Below are positions 17,368 through 24,740 of a stretch of DNA of 35,023 bases, piece after piece. Position 1 is the first letter of the stretch; every line of letters starts with the position of its first letter. The stretch comes from an uncultured Bacteroidales bacterium. Lineage in GTDB: Bacteria; Bacteroidota; Bacteroidia; Bacteroidales; UBA932. The stretch lies in contig CANBDZ010000013.1 in assembly GCA_947367375.1 (NCBI GenBank), positions 1 to 35,023 of the forward strand, in the 5' to 3' direction. A program made the translations under genes and the position numbers. The notes under the pieces are model-generated. The model saw only the letters and a list, made by a program, of their open reading frames with translations, was not told the DNA's origin and made no database searches.

Positions 17368-20298
17368 TTAATCGTTAGAAGTCCTTCCACAGATGACCTT
17401 GAAGTCACAGTACTCACAATTCTTTTCAACTGATGTGCGCGAGAATGGTACAGCAGGATCAAGCATCTCGGCAAACAGCTGTTCCAGACCTTCCTTCATC
17501 ATCTCATAAAAGCTCTCGTTCAGAGCATCGTTCCTCACACTTTCCTTGAAAAGGAGCGAGGTCTCGTACACCGAATTCAAGACCGAACGTCCTGCATAGC
17601 TCTGTCCCGATGCATTGCGTCCCGTACGGACAAGAAGGTCATATATGAAAAACTGCAGGGCAATCTTAGGACGGGAAGACGGGTCAGTGTCGTGACTGAA
17701 TATCTTCTTCACCAGAGCCTCTGCCCTGACCTGGTCAGCCGGAATGTCTCTGTCCTCAGGGAGCACCTTTCCGGTCTTGTAATCCACAACCCTGACATTG
17801 TCAGGACCATACGAGTCCAGACGGTCTATGAAGCCCTTGAGTTTCAGCCCGGCAAAAGATCCTGAAAATTCCTGTTCGAGGCCGAGGATCTCAAAGGACT
17901 CTTTCCTCATTTCCTCGAGATGTTCCAGATCCCTCTTCAGAGTGTTCATGACACATCGCACTATCACATCCAGCACAACGATGTTCCTGCCCTCCAGCTC
18001 CACGGAATGGAGATGGTACAGCATAAGCTCCCTCACTTTCTTCCTTATGTCATCCTCTCTTCCGAGCCACTCCTTGATGTAGTCTGTTGTCACACGCATC
18101 ATCACAGGTTCCGGACACTTGGAAGCCTCCATAGGGCCATCAGGGGCCATGAAGTCCGGATTTGAGTACAGAGCCCACATCGTGTCATGGAACACTGTAC
18201 CGAACATTGCGTTGTCCAGACTTTCCACCACCTCGTCTTCCGGACGCAGTCTCTTCACCTTCTCATACCAGAACTTGGCAGGACAGGATATATAAGACTG
18301 CAATGCACTGGCAGACAGACTGATAGAGCGAATTGCATCTATATCCTCCTGAGTCTTCTCTATCTCCGGAAGAGCCTCCACAACAGCAGAATCAGACTTT
18401 ACGACGTACCTGTTTACAGGGACCTGGAAATCATACTCCAGCTGCTTTATGTAACGGCTTTCCTCACCGGAACGCATGCCTTCACTTCTTGAATCATAGA
18501 AGATCCACACATTCTCCGCCCTGGAGATCATACGATAGAAATAGTAGGCCCAGATAGCATCCTGATGCTCGTACGTCGGAAGTCCGAACACGTGTCTCAG
18601 GAACGGAGGAATGAAGGACGAGCTGACACTCTTTCTCGGAAAGACACCTTCATTTGCCGACATCAGGATGACATTCCTGAAATCTAGCGCACGAGTCTCG
18701 AGAGGTCCCATAATCTGAAGTCCCTTGAGAGATTCTCCCTTGAACGGAACTGTAATGCCTGCAAGCAGGTTGTTCAACAGACGCACAAAGGTCATAGGGA
18801 GAAGGGGCTTGTCTATACGCTTCAGCAGAGTGACTGTCCTGTAATAGGCACGGGCAAACTCCACTTCTACAGCAAACTCCGGATCACAGGCCGCCTTGGA
18901 AGCTGCAGCATTTATCAGCGCCGTAAGATAGTCCGCAAAGGTGCGGATCTGATCACAGTCAGCCACCTTGGGCTGCTGGACCGCCACCTTGAAAAGCATG
19001 TCCATCAGCGGAGACCCGTTCAAGTCCTCCACAGGTATATAATATTTTGCATCCTTCTTTACTCTGGCTGCGATCTCGACATCCTCCTCTGAAGCAATCC
19101 TCCTGAAGAACGCACTTGAGAACAGAGACCACACCTGCCTGTGATAGAAATACCACTTCCCTTTCTTCTGCATAGTGTGCATCTGTGCCGCCACCACCTC
19201 CGACATAAATGTGTACAACTCACTGGATGTCATAGGGTAACCCATAGTCACATTGATCGCCTCCACATCCTCTGGAATGGTGTTCAGAAGAGACATAAGC
19301 AGAGTCTCATCCGGAAGCACGACAGCGCAGTCATCCGGCTTTCCCGGCAGTCTTGACAGGAGCTCCGGCACACATTTGACCTGGCCGACAGCAGAAGGCA
19401 CACTCACTACATTGACAACAGGCTGAGGTAACCCTTCCTGATCAAACATGAAGGCCTGACCGAACTCAGCCACATTCTTGTCCATGAAGAATGAAGACTT
19501 GTTTCTCTCAGCCTTTATCATTTCCGACGAATAGTCCCAGCAGAACTCAGCCCTTCCCTCTTTCTGAAGCCTCCTCATCACAGCCTTCTCACATTCGTTA
19601 GGAGCATTCAGTCCCACAAAGACAAACAGACCGGGCATGAGATCTTCTGCAGACCCGGCCTTCACCTTCTGAGCCAAAGACCTGTAGACCATACCCTCAT
19701 AGGCCATACCCTTGCTTGTCAGATGAGAGTTGAACTCATCATAAAGCGGGCAGAGCATGTTCCATATCTGGAAAAACCTTTTCTTTACGTCAGGCTTGTC
19801 CGAGCCTATGTCTGCGGTAAGCACTCCAGAGCCTCTCTCAAAATGATCGACAAGTGCCTCTATCGCCTCCCTCTGGGCAGGCTCGAGATAAGAGAAATCA
19901 TCCTGAATGCTCTTATACTCAGCGACATTTGCAAACAGCCCCTTAGGATCCGCAAGATACTTGTCGACATCATTGAAGTCTGCAAGGATTATGTCACCCC
20001 AGAATATGAAATCATCAAGCGACTCCGCATTCGGATGCAGCTTGGAATAGCATTCGTGAAGTTCAATAAGCAGAGTAACCCTGTCCGAAACCTCCATAGA
20101 GGCATATTTCGAGAACATATCGCTCATCGTCATCATCTTCGGAGCAACGACCGGAGCTATCCCGTCAGCCGCTACCGCTTCGACCAGATACTTCTGGAAG
20201 AACACAAGCGAACGCCTGTTAGGAAAAACAAAACAACGCTCGGAAATCCCTCCTGCCTTATAATAATGTTCAGCTACCTGCTTTAAAAAAGGTGTCAT
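17368..20298 (-). CDS. addB: AddB-like nuclease subunit (PD-(D/E)XK, Fe-S type)
   Basis: This 976-residue partner of AddA has a helicase-like body. Near residue 670 ALQSYISCPAKFWYEKVKRL starts the nuclease region, with GTVFHDTMW (His), LKGFIDRLDSYGPDNVRVVDYKTGKV (catalytic Asp and DYK near 837), and a C-terminal CEYCDFKVICG. The Cys of ISCPAK plus the three C-terminal Cys give the four ligands of an AddB-type iron-sulphur cluster. The N-terminus (CFVFPNRRSLVFFQKYL) lacks a Walker A motif, so this subunit probably does not hydrolyse ATP and acts in scanning and cutting, as reported for divergent AddB proteins. It is the first gene of addB-addA. The upstream region holds a 21-bp dyad. Confidence 0.88.
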   Translation of the reverse strand: MTPFLKQVAEHYYKAGGISERCFVFPNRRSLVFFQKYLVEAVAADGIAPVVAPKMMTMSDMFSKYASMEVSDRVTLLIELHECYSKLHPNAESLDDFIFWGDIILADFNDVDKYLADPKGLFANVAEYKSIQDDFSYLEPAQREAIEALVDHFERGSGVLTADIGSDKPDVKKRFFQIWNMLCPLYDEFNSHLTSKGMAYEGMVYRSLAQKVKAGSAEDLMPGLFVFVGLNAPNECEKAVMRRLQKEGRAEFCWDYSSEMIKAERNKSSFFMDKNVAEFGQAFMFDQEGLPQPVVNVVSVPSAVGQVKCVPELLSRLPGKPDDCAVVLPDETLLMSLLNTIPEDVEAINVTMGYPMTSSELYTFMSEVVAAQMHTMQKKGKWYFYHRQVWSLFSSAFFRRIASEEDVEIAARVKKDAKYYIPVEDLNGSPLMDMLFKVAVQQPKVADCDQIRTFADYLTALINAAASKAACDPEFAVEVEFARAYYRTVTLLKRIDKPLLPMTFVRLLNNLLAGITVPFKGESLKGLQIMGPLETRALDFRNVILMSANEGVFPRKSVSSSFIPPFLRHVFGLPTYEHQDAIWAYYFYRMISRAENVWIFYDSRSEGMRSGEESRYIKQLEYDFQVPVNRYVVKSDSAVVEALPEIEKTQEDIDAIRSISLSASALQSYISCPAKFWYEKVKRLRPEDEVVESLDNAMFGTVFHDTMWALYSNPDFMAPDGPMEASKCPEPVMMRVTTDYIKEWLGREDDIRKKVRELMLYHLHSVELEGRNIVVLDVIVRCVMNTLKRDLEHLEEMRKESFEILGLEQEFSGSFAGLKLKGFIDRLDSYGPDNVRVVDYKTGKVLPEDRDIPADQVRAEALVKKIFSHDTDPSSRPKIALQFFIYDLLVRTGRNASGQSYAGRSVLNSVYETSLLFKESVRNDALNESFYEMMKEGLEQLFAEMLDPAVPFSRTSVEKNCEYCDFKVICGRTSND

Positions 20299-20347
20299 AT
20301 ATATACATTTTTACGCGACAAATGTCGCCATAGATATGGCCAAAGTA

Positions 20348-20368
20348 CGGCACATTCTGAATATGCCG
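20348..20368. promoter_or_regulatory. 21-bp dyad upstream of addBA (candidate operator)
   Basis: CGGCACATTCTGAATATGCCG equals its own reverse complement except for the central base and one symmetric C/T-A/G pair. It lies 50 bases before the addB start. Two smaller palindromes sit closer to the gene (GCGACAAATGTCGC at 20315-20328 and GCCATAGATATGGC at 20327-20340). No TAnnTTTG match was found here, so the promoter itself is not identified. Confidence 0.4.
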
Positions 20369-20391
20369 GTTATTTTTCTACAAAATACGGA

Positions 20392-20414
20392 TTTTTCGAC
20401 AAAATGTCGAAAAA
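20392..20414. other. Second hairpin in the hslR-addB spacer
   Basis: TTTTTCGACA and TGTCGAAAAA form a perfect 10-bp stem with a 3-base AAA loop. It lies between the hslR terminator-like hairpin and the addB leader. Its role is not clear; it could be a back-up terminator for the pgi-manA-hslR transcript or a leader structure for addB. Confidence 0.45.
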
Positions 20415-20432
20415 GAAAGGGATATAATGACA

Positions 20433-20456
20433 AAGGACCGGAAACATCCGGTCCTT
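20433..20456. terminator. Terminator hairpin after hslR
   Basis: AAGGACCGGA and TCCGGTCCTT form a perfect 10-bp GC-rich stem with a 4-base loop, starting 10 bases beyond the hslR stop in the direction of transcription. The T-tract after it on the minus strand is short and broken (TTTGTCATTA). Confidence 0.6.
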
Positions 20457-20466
20457 CGTCGATATA

Positions 20467-20928
20467 TTAATCTTCATAAAAGTCATCGTCGACTTCGTCA
20501 TAGCCGAAGTCTGATGCCAGGCGCTCGGCCACATCATCAGGAATGTCGAACGCGAGATTGCCCCAAAGCGAATCCATCTGCCTTCTGTCCTTCTTAGTCG
20601 GACGGCCAGCTCCCCTGTCTCTCTTGAGGAAGAACGTCTCCACTGGAGCGCGAAGCTTGGCGAGTTCTTCGGCAGGAGTAAGGTTCTCTGCATACGTAGG
20701 AACCAGCTTTGCACCCTGCCTCTTGTCAACCAACTCGAGTACTTTATATGTATATACGACAGCTCCCTTGCGGGCTACCAGCATATCCCCGACCTTTACC
20801 GCCTTCGACGGCTTCACATCGACTCCGTTCAGACGCACCTTTCCGCCCTTGCAGGCATCTGTGGCATCGGTTCTGGTCTTATATACCCTTATAGCCCAGA
20901 GATATTTGTCAATCCTTACTTCTTCCAT
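20467..20928 (-). CDS. hslR: S4-domain RNA-binding protein, Hsp15 family
   Basis: The 153-residue product starts with an S4 RNA-binding domain (RIDKYLWAIRVYKTRTDATDACKGGKVRLNGVDVKPSKAVKVGDML, residues 5-50). In E. coli Hsp15 binds the 50S subunit with stalled nascent chain to help rescue it. A basic stretch (FFLKRDRGAGRPTKKDRRQMD) follows and matches the Hsp15 C-terminal pattern, then an acidic tail (DYGYDEVDDDFYED-like) typical of Bacteroidota members. It is the last gene of pgi-manA-hslR, 11 bases after manA, and is followed by a terminator hairpin. Confidence 0.9.
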   Translation of the reverse strand: MEEVRIDKYLWAIRVYKTRTDATDACKGGKVRLNGVDVKPSKAVKVGDMLVARKGAVVYTYKVLELVDKRQGAKLVPTYAENLTPAEELAKLRAPVETFFLKRDRGAGRPTKKDRRQMDSLWGNLAFDIPDDVAERLASDFGYDEVDDDFYED

Positions 20929-20939
20929 AGGAACTTGCT

Positions 20940-22328
20940 TTACGACTTCATCGATGAGCCGAAGAAGCCGAACGGACTTGCTCCGGACGGTCCCATTTCC
21001 TCCTCATCGTCATCAAGAAGTCCATCCTCAAGTCCTTCATAGTCCTCTCCCTCAAGGAAGGCCTCAGTGTCAGGATTTATATATCCGTCCTGATCCTCAA
21101 CCGGACGTGTGACTGTCTCAAGAATGATAGTCTCCCTGTCGCGCGGAACAAGGAAGAAGTCCGGCATATCAGCAGGAATCATGATGGTCTCACCCTTGGC
21201 GAACTCGTAGTTGTCCATGCACGCCTCGCCCTTTTCGTTGGTCGAAGGCACCTGAACTGACGCCGCACCTTCCACACATATATATACAATGAAGCTTTCG
21301 AACTTTTCTGTATATATGTGAAGAGGGTCTGTGAGGTTTATCTTGGTTACATTGAACTGAGCTGACTCTACCAACGTCTCTGCCACCTGGCCCTTGTCGC
21401 TGTGATGGTGATGCTCGTGGCCACAATGGCACTCGCCCTCGCAATGACATTCGTCGCCGCAATGACATTCGTCGCCGCAGTGGCACTCATCACCACAGTC
21501 ACATTCGCCATGGCAGCCGCAATGACATTCTGTAACATGGCAAGGCTCATATGAAGCCTCATCTCCCCAGAGCGGTCCCTTACGGTAAAGTCCGCTGTCA
21601 AACGGTCTGTAGTCGATCAGGTCAATCGCCTCCTCCAGATGCATGTCACGGGCTGTTGCAGGATTGTGCTCACGTCCCCAATCGTAGAGACGGAAGGTCA
21701 TGTCCGATGACTCCTGGATCTCAACGATGAGCAGACCGGCATCAGCGGCGTGGACTGTTCCAGCCGGAATGTAGATGACGTCACCCTTCTTAGGCTCCAG
21801 TACATTAAGGACCTCCTCAACTGTACCTGCATTGCATCTGTCATAGAACTCCTGGGCAGTCATCTCCTTGTTGAAGCCCACGTACATCTTTGCGCCAGGC
21901 TTGGCGTCCACGACATACCAGAGTTCCGACTTTCCAAGCGAGTCATATCTTTCAGCAGCAATCTCGTCGTCAGCATGCACCTGAACTGAAAGCTTTCCGT
22001 TGATGTCGAGAAGCTTGATCAGGACAGGGAACTGACGGCCGAAGAAGTTATATACATCCTCTCCGACTATCCTCTCGAGGTAGGTCTCCATAAGCTCGCC
22101 GATGGTGTTACCCGCCAGCCAGCCGTTCGAAAGCACCGAATCCTCAAAGCCCATGTCAGCGATCTCCCAGCTTTCACCCACCGGTGTCTCCGGGCCGATC
22201 ACCACTTCGTTGCCTTCCTCGTCGCACTCGACGAAGTTCTTGCCCAGTTCTCTGACAAGAGTACTGCCGCCCCAAGGTCTCCTTGAAGCGACAGGAATAA
22301 ATTTAAAAGGATAAAGTTTCTTCTCCAT
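20940..22328 (-). CDS. manA: Mannose-6-phosphate isomerase, type I, with Cys/His-rich insert
   Basis: The product interconverts mannose-6-phosphate and fructose-6-phosphate. It has 462 residues, longer than usual short type I enzymes (about 310-330). The catalytic cupin is clear: PVASRRPWGGSTL, KLLDINGKLSVQVHADDEIA (Gln and His metal ligands), SELWYVVDAKPGAKMYVGFN (Glu ligand) and VIYIPAGTVHA. Between the cupin core and the C-terminal barrel (FNVTKINLTDPLHIYTEKFESFIVYICVEG) lies a repeat of ECHCGD units with 14 Cys and 12 His (residues about 262-308). The C-terminus adds an acidic tail with Gly/Phe (DGLLDDDEEEMGPSGASPFGFFGSS). It sits 1 base after pgi, which makes its substrate. No frameshift is needed: the frame is open across the insert. 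Confidence 0.92.
   Translation of the reverse strand: MEKKLYPFKFIPVASRRPWGGSTLVRELGKNFVECDEEGNEVVIGPETPVGESWEIADMGFEDSVLSNGWLAGNTIGELMETYLERIVGEDVYNFFGRQFPVLIKLLDINGKLSVQVHADDEIAAERYDSLGKSELWYVVDAKPGAKMYVGFNKEMTAQEFYDRCNAGTVEEVLNVLEPKKGDVIYIPAGTVHAADAGLLIVEIQESSDMTFRLYDWGREHNPATARDMHLEEAIDLIDYRPFDSGLYRKGPLWGDEASYEPCHVTECHCGCHGECDCGDECHCGDECHCGDECHCEGECHCGHEHHHHSDKGQVAETLVESAQFNVTKINLTDPLHIYTEKFESFIVYICVEGAASVQVPSTNEKGEACMDNYEFAKGETIMIPADMPDFFLVPRDRETIILETVTRPVEDQDGYINPDTEAFLEGEDYEGLEDGLLDDDEEEMGPSGASPFGFFGSSMKS
21402..21546 (-). repeat. Tandem repeat encoding ECHCGD metal-binding-like units inside manA
   Basis: An 18-base unit, GAATGTCATTGCGGCGAC on the minus strand, is repeated with small changes and encodes ECHCGD. 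The translated stretch reads CHVTECHCGCHGECDCGDECHC and continues to GHEHHHH. The repeat keeps the frame because its unit is a multiple of three. Synonymous differences between units (TGT/TGC, CAT/CAC) show that the protein pattern, not only the DNA, has been kept. Confidence 0.9.
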
Positions 22329-22329
22329 A

Positions 22330-23670
22330 TTAAAGTCTTGCTCTCAAAGCCTCAGCCTGCTCTTCGTAGCCAGGCTTGCCCAAAAGCGCGAACATATTCT
22401 TCTTGTAAGCCTCAACGCCCGGCTGGTCGAACGGATTCACGCCAAGCATGTAGCCGCTGATTCCGCAAGCCTTCTCGAAGAAATAGAAGAGGGCGCCGAG
22501 AGTGTACTCGTTGATACGCTCGATAGCAAGGCCGATCTGAGGCACTCCGCCGTCGATGTGAGCAAGTTTTGTTCCAAGCTCTGCCATTGCGTTGCACTCC
22601 TCAACGTGCTTTCCTGTGAGGAAGTTAAGACCGTCAAGGTTCTGAGGGTCATTCTCGATGAGCATTGAGCGGTTGCTGTTCTCTACAGTGACTACAGTCT
22701 CCATGAGAGTACGCTCACCATCCTGGATGTACTGACCCATTGAGTGAAGGTCTGTAGTGAAGTTTACAGATGCAGGGAAGATTCCGAGACCGTCCTTGCC
22801 CTCTGACTCTCCGTAAAGCTGCTTCCACCACTCTCCGAGGTAAGTGAGCTTAGGGTTGTAAGCTACGAGGATCTCGATCTTCTTGCCCTGGTTGTAGAGA
22901 GCGTTACGCATTGCAGCGTACTGTACTGCAGGGTTGCACTCGCACTTCTTAGCGCATGCCTCCTCCATTGCGAGGGCGCCCTGGAGCATTGCGTTCATAT
23001 CGAAACCTGCGAGAACGATAGGAAGGATACCTACCGGAGTAAGAACTGAGAAACGTCCACCTACGTTATCCTCGATAACGAAAGTTCTGTAACCCTCCTG
23101 AGTTGCGAGGCCCTTGAGAGCTCCGCGAGCCTTGTCAGTAACAGCTACGATACGCTCAGCAGCCTCTGCCTTGCCGTAAGTCTCCTCGAGATACTTCTTG
23201 ATGAGGCGGAATGCCACTGCAGGCTCAGTTGTAGTACCTGACTTTGAGATCACTACACAAGCTGCATTTCTCTCCTGAACGAGGTCCATAAGCTCGCACA
23301 TGTACTCCTCTGAAAGGTTCTGTCCTGCGAAAACGATCTCAGGAGCGTCACCCTTAGTCTTGAGCTGCTTTGCGAACTGGTGTGAAAGAGCCTCAAGAGC
23401 GCACTTTGCTCCAAGATATGAACCACCGATACCGATAACTACAACGAGGTCAACGTTCTTAGCCTTCCATGAATCTCTTACTGCCTCGCAGTCAGCCACG
23501 AGTGTGCTGTTCAATGTCTCTGAAGGGAGGTGCTTCCAACCGAGGAAGTCGTTACCTGCTCCTGTCTCGTTCTCGAGAACATCAAGGGCCGAAAGGGCCT
23601 TTTCAACATAAACCTTGTAGTCAGCGTCTTTAACGAAAGAGCTGCATCCGCTTAAATTAACTTTTACCAT
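22330..23670 (-). CDS. pgi: Glucose-6-phosphate isomerase
   Basis: The product interconverts glucose-6-phosphate and fructose-6-phosphate. From the ATG at 23670 (MVKVNLSGCSSFV) it has 446 residues, typical of the short Bacillus-type Pgi. Motifs: VVIGIGGSYLGAKCALEAL, CVVISKSGTTTEPAVAFR, GGRFSVLTPVGILPI, GESEGKDGLGIFPASVNFTTDLHSMGQYIQDG, and the C-terminal ISGYMLGVNPFDQPGVEAYKKNMFALLGKPG. The track extends it 64 residues upstream through AT-rich promoter DNA; that extension is rejected. Codon use is strongly biased (CTC, GAG, AAG, GTA), as expected for high expression. It is the first gene of pgi-manA-hslR. Confidence 0.97.
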   Translation of the reverse strand: MVKVNLSGCSSFVKDADYKVYVEKALSALDVLENETGAGNDFLGWKHLPSETLNSTLVADCEAVRDSWKAKNVDLVVVIGIGGSYLGAKCALEALSHQFAKQLKTKGDAPEIVFAGQNLSEEYMCELMDLVQERNAACVVISKSGTTTEPAVAFRLIKKYLEETYGKAEAAERIVAVTDKARGALKGLATQEGYRTFVIEDNVGGRFSVLTPVGILPIVLAGFDMNAMLQGALAMEEACAKKCECNPAVQYAAMRNALYNQGKKIEILVAYNPKLTYLGEWWKQLYGESEGKDGLGIFPASVNFTTDLHSMGQYIQDGERTLMETVVTVENSNRSMLIENDPQNLDGLNFLTGKHVEECNAMAELGTKLAHIDGGVPQIGLAIERINEYTLGALFYFFEKACGISGYMLGVNPFDQPGVEAYKKNMFALLGKPGYEEQAEALRARL

Positions 23671-23730
23671 AATATCAAATATTTTATATATTTCTAAGTC
23701 ATGTAATACGCACATATGCGCACAACTCGG

Positions 23731-23738
23731 CAAATATA
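23731..23738 (-). promoter_or_regulatory. Candidate -7 element of pgi operon
   Basis: On the minus strand TATATTTG matches TAnnTTTG, 60 bases before the pgi ATG. No perfect -33 TTTG was seen at the right distance. A near-palindrome (CGCACATATGCGCAC) sits in the predicted leader at 23709-23723. Confidence 0.5.
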
Positions 23739-23744
23739 ACATTT

Positions 23745-23777
23745 TTTGCGTAAAAGCTGATAAAATATTTATATTTG
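23745..23777 (+). promoter_or_regulatory. Promoter of the GDPD gene
   Basis: TTTG (23745-23748), 21 bases, then TATATTTG (23770-23777): a full match to the Bacteroidota consensus. The ATG lies 41 bases further on. It is divergent from and next to the pgi -7 element. Confidence 0.75.
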
Positions 23778-23818
23778 CACACACTAAACGACAATAAACA
23801 CAAACACTGATAGACAAC

Positions 23819-24628
23819 ATGAAGACAATCGCAAAGATCGCATCATTGGCAATGACATGCATGCTCGCATTGCCCCTCGGAGCAAATGCTCAGAAAAAGG
23901 CAGGAATCGTAGCGCACAGAGGTTTCTGGAACTGTGAGGAAGCCGGATTTGCAAAGAACTCAGTAGCAGCCCTCAGAGAGGCTCAGGAAGCAGGATTCTG
24001 GGGAAGTGAATTCGACGTGAACATGACTTCTGACGGAGTACTCATCGTTTACCACGACAGCGACGTAGAAGGAAAGAAGATCGAGAAGCATCCTTACTCT
24101 GAATTCAAGGATTTCAAGATCAAGAACGGAGAGACCATCCCAACCATCGACCAGTATCTTGAGCAGGGCAAGAAGTACCCTGAGACTATGCTCGTGTACG
24201 AGATGAAGCCTCATTCTTGCGATGAAGTAGAGGACAGATTCGTAGAACTCACTATCCAGAAGCTCGAGGAGCACGGTCTTCTCAGCCCAGACAGAGTGAT
24301 GTTCATCTCATTCAGCCTCCACATGTGCGAGGTTCTCGCTCAGAAACTTCCTGAATTCACAGTGCAGTACCTCGGAGCAGACCAGAGTCCTGACAAGCTC
24401 GCTGAGAAGAAGATCAACGGTATTGACTTCAACTACAAGAACTTCTACCTCCATAAGAAGTGGTACAAGATGGCACGCCGCCACAAAATGAGCGTGAATG
24501 CCTGGACAGTGAACAAGGAAGAGGACATGAGAAACATGTTCGAGATGGGCGTTGACCAGCTCACAACAGACAACCCGCTTCAGGCAAGAGAACTCCTCAA
24601 GGAGATGAAGTACGTGGAGCTCAAATAG
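23819..24628 (+). CDS. Exported glycerophosphodiester phosphodiesterase family protein
   Basis: The 269-residue product has a Sec signal (MKTIAKIASLAMTCMLALPLGANA, cut before QKK), so it is probably periplasmic. It shows the GDPD TIM-barrel motifs: IVAHRGFW (H33, R34), SEFDVNMTSDGVLIVYHD (E64, D66, H79), VYEMKPH, and a C-terminal VNAWTVNKEEDMRNMFEMGVDQLTTDNP. The enzymes hydrolyse glycerophosphodiesters to glycerol-3-phosphate and an alcohol. An oddity is FAKNSVAAL where classical members have PENT: the Glu metal ligand is replaced by Lys, so substrate or metal use may differ. Codon use is strongly biased, suggesting high expression. It is monocistronic, followed by palindromic repeats and a terminator. 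Confidence 0.9.
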   Translation: MKTIAKIASLAMTCMLALPLGANAQKKAGIVAHRGFWNCEEAGFAKNSVAALREAQEAGFWGSEFDVNMTSDGVLIVYHDSDVEGKKIEKHPYSEFKDFKIKNGETIPTIDQYLEQGKKYPETMLVYEMKPHSCDEVEDRFVELTIQKLEEHGLLSPDRVMFISFSLHMCEVLAQKLPEFTVQYLGADQSPDKLAEKKINGIDFNYKNFYLHKKWYKMARRHKMSVNAWTVNKEEDMRNMFEMGVDQLTTDNPLQARELLKEMKYVELK

Positions 24629-24629
24629 T

Positions 24630-24700
24630 AACGTCATACCCGACACAAGAACGTCATACCCGACACACGAAACGTCATGCCCGACCTGATCGGGCATCCC
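24630..24700. repeat. Palindromic repeat cluster (three AACGTCATnCCCGAC units, last one with hairpin)
   Basis: Three direct copies of AACGTCATACCCGACACA-like sequence lie 20-21 bases apart (starting at 24630, 24650 and 24670/24671). The third continues into its inverted half: ATGCCCGA, loop CCTGA, TCGGGCAT (24677-24697), an 8-bp stem with a 5-base loop. This is the style of dispersed intergenic REP-type elements. The same architecture occurs inside the gene at 26506-27453. Confidence 0.75.
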
Positions 24701-24708
24701 ATACATAC

Positions 24709-24740
24709 AAGGTGCACCGACAAAATCAGTGCACCTTTAT
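24709..24740 (+). terminator. Terminator of the GDPD gene
   Basis: AAGGTGCAC and GTGCACCTT form a 9-bp stem with an 11-base loop, followed by TTATTATTT. It overlaps the end of the convergent umuC coding sequence. Confidence 0.65.

Noticed and set aside
21190-21601. Out-of-frame ORFs with Arg- or Ala/Thr-rich repeats
   Set aside because: They are other-frame readings of the ECHCGD repeat in manA.
23709-23723. CGCACATATGCGCAC near-palindrome in the pgi leader
   Set aside because: It is short and imperfect, and nothing else marks it as a site; noted only in the promoter entry.
22330-23862. 64-residue N-terminal extension of Pgi in the ORF track
   Set aside because: It reads through the promoter region, is Cys/Ile-rich without homology to Pgi, and the normal N-terminus begins at the ATG at 23670.
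24630-24700. Possible CRISPR array
   Set aside because: Units are directly adjacent or separated by only a few bases, there are no unique spacers of 28-40 bases, and no cas genes are present.
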